DNA of 28,866 bases from a virus. Every line of letters begins with the position of its first letter. Position 1 is the first letter of the stretch. Under the pieces are notes generated by a model. The model searched no databases. It had not been told where the DNA came from and worked only from the letters and a program-made list of their open reading frames with translations. The translations under genes and the position numbers were made by a program. Shown piece after piece: positions 25,159 to 28,866 of this stretch. The stretch is taken from IMG/VR virus record IMGVR_UViG_3300041409_000330, positions 1 through 28,866 of that record; one strand, written 5' to 3'.

Positions 25159-25512
25159 TCAGCCCTCCGAGTCGACTATCCGGCATCGCTTCTTGAAGTC
25201 TACAGGAATGACCTCCGCGAGCCGTTCAGGCACCTTCAACTCCTGAGTCAGAGGTATCTGAGCTACCTCGAACCGGCCCGTCCGTGATCCAACCTTGTTC
25301 TTGCGTCGATCCATGATGTATGAGAGCGCCCGATCCACCAATGCCTTGTTCTGAGCGAAGGTCGGCTCGAAGTCTCCATCCCCGCGCCTCATCAGACAGA
25401 AGCACAGCGCAGGATTATGTGATCTCAGGGCCTCGATCTCCTCCGGGGACAGAGGAACCCTACCCGTGAGCGCCTGCATCCAACTCTTGTACTCGCACTT
25501 CGGATCGTGCAT
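25159..25512 (-). CDS. Hypothetical protein
   Basis: A 117-residue protein. Cysteines near both ends and CFCLMRR in the middle, a helix-rich first half (MQALTGRVPLSPEEIEALRS) and a basic second half (IMDRRKNKVGSRTGRFEVAQ). Start ATG has GAGGAG nine bases upstream. It stands alone between two long non-coding gaps. No family recognised; may be nucleic-acid associated given its charge. Confidence 0.75.
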   Translation of the reverse strand: MHDPKCEYKSWMQALTGRVPLSPEEIEALRSHNPALCFCLMRRGDGDFEPTFAQNKALVDRALSYIMDRRKNKVGSRTGRFEVAQIPLTQELKVPERLAEVIPVDFKKRCRIVDSEG

Positions 25513-25582
25513 TCCGTTCTCCTCTTAGCCCTAGTTCTAGCCCGAGTGTGACTCCCAGCCTCACGTTCGTGAGTCTGCCCAT
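25460..25582 (-). CDS. Possible 40-residue upstream peptide
   Basis: A short frame (MGRLTNVRLGVTLGLELGLR start) with a very good GAGGAG site six bases upstream. It overlaps the start of the 117-residue gene by 53 bases in another frame. It could be a leader peptide controlling that gene, or a chance frame. Confidence 0.3.
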   Translation of the reverse strand: MGRLTNVRLGVTLGLELGLRGERNARSEVRVQELDAGAHG

Positions 25583-26043
25583 CTTGTGCTCCTCGTATTG
25601 ATGTTGCTCGGACTGGCGGCGCGAAGCGACGCCTGACAGGACGACGGCACGACACGCGGTAGATTAGCGGGGGTCGTCCTACTAGGTAGGCCACCCGATA
25701 CCGTACGCGCGGGCACATCACTTCGTGATGTGGGGAATTCAGGTATCCTCCAGTTTGTTGGGCGTTATCGTTGAGATGTCGTCGCATGTCGTCCCCGACG
25801 ATAAAGCCTCGATGTCCGAGAATATCGTCTACCTGGATTATCGTCATCGTGCCGTCTTTGAGGTCGATCGTCTCCAGCTGTTGTTAGGTTGTTTATCCTA
25901 TCTCTGAATGTAAAACCCAAAGGGGTTTACTTCGGAGAGGACGTAAGTATATACTCGCGCGCACGCGCGTACGCGTAGGAGTGGCAGCCTCATGGCGTAC
26001 TCGCGAGCAGAATTCTCTGTTCGGCGGGCACTCGTGAGCTCCA
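25513..26043. other. 531-base AT-richer gap with hairpins and palindromes
   Basis: No firm gene beyond the possible 40-residue peptide. It contains a perfect 8-bp hairpin CACATCAC-TTC-GTGATGTG (25714-25732), a GTAAA-CCC/GGGTTTTAC hairpin with one mismatch (about 25911-25931), the 10-bp palindrome AGTATATACT followed by alternating CGCGCG/GCGCGTACGCG, and the third GTGTGACTC-x-x-AGCC copy (25546-25560). The mixture suggests a control or replication-associated site. Confidence 0.5.
25714..25732. repeat. Perfect 8-bp inverted repeat
   Basis: CACATCAC and GTGATGTG flank a 3-base loop; stable hairpin on either strand, in a non-coding gap, not directly downstream of a gene. Confidence 0.6.
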
Positions 26044-26196
26044 TCATCCTCTACGCACGCAGAAGCAGGTCCATGCTCCTCCGGCGATGGCTATCCACAC
26101 CAGCGAGCCTGCTGCCGTTATGGCCACAGCGAGCAGCAGGATGACTACCAGCAGAGCGTCGCCGGCGAGATAGATGTGCCACCAGTGTCTGTTCAT
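26044..26196 (-). CDS. Small membrane protein (50 residues)
   Basis: ATG 26196 overlaps the previous stop (TAATG) and AAGGAG lies five bases upstream. The product has a long hydrophobic segment (ALLVVILLLAVAITAAGSLV, residues 14-33) that continues through WIAIAGGAW, forming one long or two short membrane helices, with an aromatic N-terminus (MNRHWWHIY) and basic C-terminus (CVRRG). It ends the operon that starts beyond the right edge. Function unknown. Confidence 0.7.
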   Translation of the reverse strand: MNRHWWHIYLAGDALLVVILLLAVAITAAGSLVWIAIAGGAWTCFCVRRG

Positions 26197-26585
26197 TAGA
26201 TCTCCTTGTTGAGTTCGTGCCCGTATATAGCTACCCCATGCTTGTACCTTCTCTTCTTACCCGAGATGTCACTGTGCTTGGCCGGCTCGTAGAGGGAGGC
26301 CGTCCACATGCTCTCTCCCAGCTGATCCCACTCGGTCTCCACCGGGTACTGCCCCATGGCCCGCTCGAGAGAGTCGTAGACTCCCACGATTCCCTCATCC
26401 TCATAGTCCCCCTCGGTGACGATGAAGAGCTTCAGGGGAATGACCGAGAACCTGGTCCGCATGTCCGCGGCGAACCGTCGGGCTCCTGCCGGGTCGAGCG
26501 TCTCGTGTCCGTGCTCCTCAAGATGCTCAGCGGCCAGCAGCCAACCGTGAACCACTCCCCGATTGAAGTCGTCGGTGTCAGGCAC
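26196..26585 (-). CDS. Hypothetical protein with VTEGDYEDEGIVGVY segment
   Basis: A 129-residue protein. Residues 1-50 are helical (VVHGWLLAAEHLEEHGHETL). LKLFIVTEGDYEDEGIVGVY followed by a helix SLERAM resembles a small phage and bacterial domain of unknown function in which a strand, TEG-x-Y, G-I-V-G-V-(Y/F) and a helix recur. Overlaps the upstream gene by eight bases. Function unknown. Confidence 0.75.
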   Translation of the reverse strand: MPDTDDFNRGVVHGWLLAAEHLEEHGHETLDPAGARRFAADMRTRFSVIPLKLFIVTEGDYEDEGIVGVYDSLERAMGQYPVETEWDQLGESMWTASLYEPAKHSDISGKKRRYKHGVAIYGHELNKEI

Positions 26586-26871
26586 CTGGATACATCCCCT
26601 TGACCTGCTGCTCGATGGTCTGCTCCAACTCGAGGGTCACTTCGTAGGGCCACTTCATCTCGAACCCGTAACCCACCGGGAGGTTGTGGTCGATGGCGAC
26701 CATGCGGTAGACCTCCCCCTTGGGTCCTAGGAAGCGGGTCTGATTGGCTATGGCGGCCCACCACTCGGCGGCTCCGGGCACCGGCTCCTTGTGCCCCCGC
26801 TTCTTCCTCAACAGACACGGCAGCCAGGCGTGCCCCTCCCTCCAGCAGTGCCAGGACAGGTGATCCTTCAT
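26578..26871 (-). CDS. Hypothetical protein
   Basis: A 97-residue protein starting at ATG 26871 (ATGA overlap with the upstream gene). The N-terminus has HCWREGHAWLPC, a His/Cys cluster that may bind metal, followed by a basic RKKRGHKEP. Trp-rich helix AAEWWAAIAN and a beta segment EVYRMVAIDHNLPVGYG follow. No family recognised. Confidence 0.75.
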   Translation of the reverse strand: MKDHLSWHCWREGHAWLPCLLRKKRGHKEPVPGAAEWWAAIANQTRFLGPKGEVYRMVAIDHNLPVGYGFEMKWPYEVTLELEQTIEQQVKGMYPGA

Positions 26872-27608
26872 CTTCCCGTCCCTCCGTTCTTCTTGTTCCG
26901 GGGATCCTTCTCCCACTTGTACTTGTTGTACTTCCTCTGGCGCTCACGATTACAGATCCTGCACTCCTTACCGTTCGGGCGTGTGGACCCGTCCTCGAGC
27001 TTCTTGTACCGTTGCAGGACATTCGCCTCGATCGTCATGTCGTGGCCCTTGGCGCATTTCTCCTGAGGCTTACGTTGGGGCCCGTTCTCGTTGCGGCCGC
27101 CCGTTCGGTGTCGATCTCGGTCGAAGACTCCAGCCTCCTTGAGGTACTTGATGACCGTCGGGTAACTGGGCTTACCCCCGATCTTGGTCACAATGTCCCT
27201 CGGCGCCATATCCTCCTCGACGTACAGACGGATGATCTCGTCGGGAGAGAAGTGTCTCGTGCCTCTCGGTTTTCCCCCGGCGCCTGTTCCTCCGCCTGGG
27301 TTTTTTGGGGGCGTCGTCGCCTCCCCCACCTTGCGAGGTTCCCCGTCCACACCGAGTGCGAGAGGGGTCCGCTTGCCCTGTGCGAGTAGGTCGTACTCCG
27401 CCTTCCGCTCCTTGGGCGTGAGCGTCCTGAGCCACCGCTGACGGATGGTGTCAGGGTTCCTTAGCCCAGCGTCCCACTCCCGATCCAGGCGCTCCTCGTT
27501 CCTGAGTCGGAGAGCGTCCCAGTCGATGCCCTTGCCTGGCTTCTCACTCGGGTCCTTGCCGCCGTGGGAGAGTCTCTGACTGGGGCTCCTTCGTCCTGCG
27601 TTCTTCAT
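26868..27608 (-). CDS. Putative DNA-binding protein with HTH and zinc motif
   Basis: A 246-residue basic protein. Residues 118-165 (RHFSPDEIIRLYVEEDMAPR, DIVTKIGGKPSYPTVIKYLK) form a clear resolvase-like helix-turn-helix. Residues 185-222 give C185, H189, C216 and C219 (CAKGHDM and CRICNRERQRKYNKYK), a zinc-ribbon-like or degenerate HNH-type finger. The first 110 residues are charged with a Gly/Pro linker. It is coupled to both neighbours by ATGA overlaps. Near a replicative ATPase, roles in origin recognition, regulation or DNA cleavage are possible; no catalytic H-N-H set is obvious. Confidence 0.8.
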   Translation of the reverse strand: MKNAGRRSPSQRLSHGGKDPSEKPGKGIDWDALRLRNEERLDREWDAGLRNPDTIRQRWLRTLTPKERKAEYDLLAQGKRTPLALGVDGEPRKVGEATTPPKNPGGGTGAGGKPRGTRHFSPDEIIRLYVEEDMAPRDIVTKIGGKPSYPTVIKYLKEAGVFDRDRHRTGGRNENGPQRKPQEKCAKGHDMTIEANVLQRYKKLEDGSTRPNGKECRICNRERQRKYNKYKWEKDPRNKKNGGTGR

Positions 27609-27886
27609 GGCGTCCAGATCTCCGTCTTGGTGGTGAATTCCGTAGGGTCCTCGGGCCTGAGTAGCTCCATGTTGATCTCCAGCCTGAGAGTCTCGCGAAC
27701 CTTCGTCACCAGCTTGGTGCTGTCCCCGAGAATGTCCTCGAACTCCTGACCGACCCTCCAGACGAAGGTGTCAGCTACTCCCTTACCCCCGGTCAAGACC
27801 ACGTGCTCACCGTTCGGGAGCTTGAGCTCCACCTGGGTGGCAAGGATCTTAGTGCCCGAGGGAAACTCGTATCCATAGTCACTCAT
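27605..27886 (-). CDS. Hypothetical protein
   Basis: A 93-residue protein with a beta-rich start (GTKILATQVELKLPNGEHVV) and helical end (STKLVTKVRETLRLEINMEL). A GGAGGA site lies just upstream of the ATG, 20 bases after the ATPase stop. No family recognised. Its place between ATPase and HTH protein suggests a replication-linked role. Confidence 0.75.
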   Translation of the reverse strand: MSDYGYEFPSGTKILATQVELKLPNGEHVVLTGGKGVADTFVWRVGQEFEDILGDSTKLVTKVRETLRLEINMELLRPEDPTEFTTKTEIWTP

Positions 27887-27908
27887 TTGTCCTCCTCCAT
27901 CTTCCGGA

Positions 27909-28866
27909 TCACTTCAGGGTCCATCCTTCCTCTGTTCGAAGCACCATGTCGTCGCGCTTCAGTTGTCGGTACGCCTGCTGATAGGACAGCTTGGCTTCGG
28001 TCGCAATCGCATTGGTTGTCTGCAGGCCCCCGAGTTTCTCGAGTGCATGACCCGCAGCGCTCAACTTCCCGCCCTCCTCATCGCTTCCCTGACCGCTTCC
28101 TCCTCGACCCCTCGATCGATCATCGCGTGCAGGTCGCGAGTTACGATTCTCGTCGTCGTCCTTCTTCCAGGGCTCGATGATGGGCTCCCATCGATCGTTG
28201 TTCAGATTGCTCACCTTGTAGACCTGACCGGGTGCCACCTTGCTCTCGAACTCCATCCTCAGCACGCCCGACCCGACTCGGCCGGTGTGGAGCAGGTACT
28301 GACTGTCCTCACCCCAAGCATGGTTGGCGACGGAGCCTAGCATCCGTTGTCCCGACCTTTGCTTCTCGGACTTCGCGAGGTGGTGAACCACTTGGATGGC
28401 GACGTTGTGCTTGCGGGACAGCACCTTGAGCGGTCGGAAGATGCGGGTGGTCATCTCCTGTGCACGGTTCTCGTCTACCTCACCCGCGGTCATCATCAGA
28501 GTGTCGATCACCATGAGACGGTAGTGCTGGGCCTCTCTGGCGATCAGCTGCATCTTGTCCTCGAGAACTTCGTCGAGTCTCAGCTGCCAGACCTCGTCCG
28601 AGATCGTGACCCCGTTCTGAACCATGGCGTTGATGTCAGGATCGAAGCCGCCTTCAAGCGCAGGAGGGAGCCACACGATGCCCTCATCTTCCTCCAGTAC
28701 CATCTTGTCGATCTCTTTGCCGTTCCAGATCTTCGCTCCTCGGGACTTGAGTACGGGAGGGGGGTCCTCTTCCTGGATGTATAGAACCGGACCAGGGTCC
28801 CGGACTGGAAAGTATCCGAGGAAATCCGCACCCGAGGCGATCGAAAGAGCCAGGTCGAAACCAAAC
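27909..28866 (-). CDS. RepA/DnaB-like AAA ATPase, C-terminal part (cut by window edge)
   Basis: The frame enters from the right edge; 318 residues are visible. The first, FGFDLALSIASGADFLGYFP then GPVLYIQEED, are the segment that follows Walker A in RepA-type hexameric helicases and AAA_25 ATPases. Walker B is YRLMVIDTLM, and a sensor strand VAIQVVHHLAKS follows, then the arginine-rich linker. A C-terminal winged-helix-like segment (LGGLQTTNAIATEAKLSYQQ, AYRQLKRDDMVLRTEEG) follows a charged disordered linker. The Walker A loop lies outside the window. ATG 28703 is internal to the domain and not the true start. Probably the replicative helicase or its loader. Confidence 0.85.
   Translation of the reverse strand, partial: FGFDLALSIASGADFLGYFPVRDPGPVLYIQEEDPPPVLKSRGAKIWNGKEIDKMVLEEDEGIVWLPPALEGGFDPDINAMVQNGVTISDEVWQLRLDEVLEDKMQLIAREAQHYRLMVIDTLMMTAGEVDENRAQEMTTRIFRPLKVLSRKHNVAIQVVHHLAKSEKQRSGQRMLGSVANHAWGEDSQYLLHTGRVGSGVLRMEFESKVAPGQVYKVSNLNNDRWEPIIEPWKKDDDENRNSRPARDDRSRGRGGSGQGSDEEGGKLSAAGHALEKLGGLQTTNAIATEAKLSYQQAYRQLKRDDMVLRTEEGWTLK

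Noticed and set aside
25725-25907. 60-codon plus-strand frame, and the opposing minus frame starting at 25847
   Set aside because: Neither has a ribosome site or array-type promoter, and the minus frame runs on into the start of the next gene with Arg-rich noise.
25992-26144. 50-codon plus-strand frame after a TTTACT-N18-TATACT-like site
   Set aside because: Mostly antisense to the small membrane-protein gene, which has the better ribosome site and coupling; promoter resemblance is modest.

Overview
The window looks like part of the genome of a tailed double-stranded DNA phage of an actinobacterium. The evidence is densely packed small genes with ATGA or TGATG stop/start overlaps, frequent GTG starts with strong GGAGG ribosome sites, high GC with G/C-rich codon ends, terminase and portal genes, a GH25 lysin, and many small proteins of types that recur in actinophages. 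The host genus cannot be fixed from the sequence. Almost everything left of 20.9 kb, and everything right of 24.1 kb, is transcribed leftward (minus strand). No integrase or immunity repressor is recognisable, so lifestyle is undecided.

Reading in the direction of transcription (right to left): (1) 28866-26044, an operon starting with a RepA/DnaB-like AAA ATPase cut by the window edge, then DNA-binding/zinc and hypothetical proteins and a small membrane protein. (2) 26043-24463, two poorly coding intervals (531 and 696 bases) around one hypothetical gene. (3) 24.5-17.7 kb, an accessory array of mostly single-gene transcription units on both strands. Nearly every gene has its own sigma70-type promoter (TTGAC[A/T]-N17/18-TAGAGT or a variant) and most units end in a GC hairpin. 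In twelve units the -10 box lies exactly 6 bases before the ATG, so the mRNAs should be leaderless. Four units instead have a 5' leader with an AGGAG site, and three of these encode paralogous DNA-binding-like proteins. An exact 10-bp repeat, ATGCTGGCAT, occurs nine times, at most once per intergenic gap, and I found it nowhere else in the window. (4) 18.3-17.75 kb, a non-coding low-complexity tract with CAT-rich repeats and a run of G-tracts on the minus strand. (5) 17.7-15.2 kb and 14.9-10.4 kb, two operons of small overlapping genes, several with zinc-ligand patterns, some membrane or secreted, ending with a possible ADP-ribosyltransferase-like protein. (6) 10.34-8.57 kb, a membrane protein, a candidate small terminase, a zinc-like protein and a JAMM/JAB metalloprotease, closed by a 14-bp hairpin. 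(7) 8.39-2.27 kb, lysis and host-contact genes: a GH25 muramidase fused to an endonuclease/exonuclease/phosphatase-like domain, a papain-like protease, small virion proteins, a secreted glycoside hydrolase and a 681-residue fibre-like protein with about 17 degenerate 22-residue repeats. (8) 2.19 kb to the left edge, a promoter, a small protein, the large terminase and the start of the portal; capsid and tail genes presumably continue outside.

The parts fit a standard phage programme: replication and takeover genes on the right, packaging and structure on the left. The most unusual parts are the leaderless cassette array with its shared 10-bp repeat and three HTH-like paralogs, which looks like a coordinated regulatory network, and the two-domain lysin.
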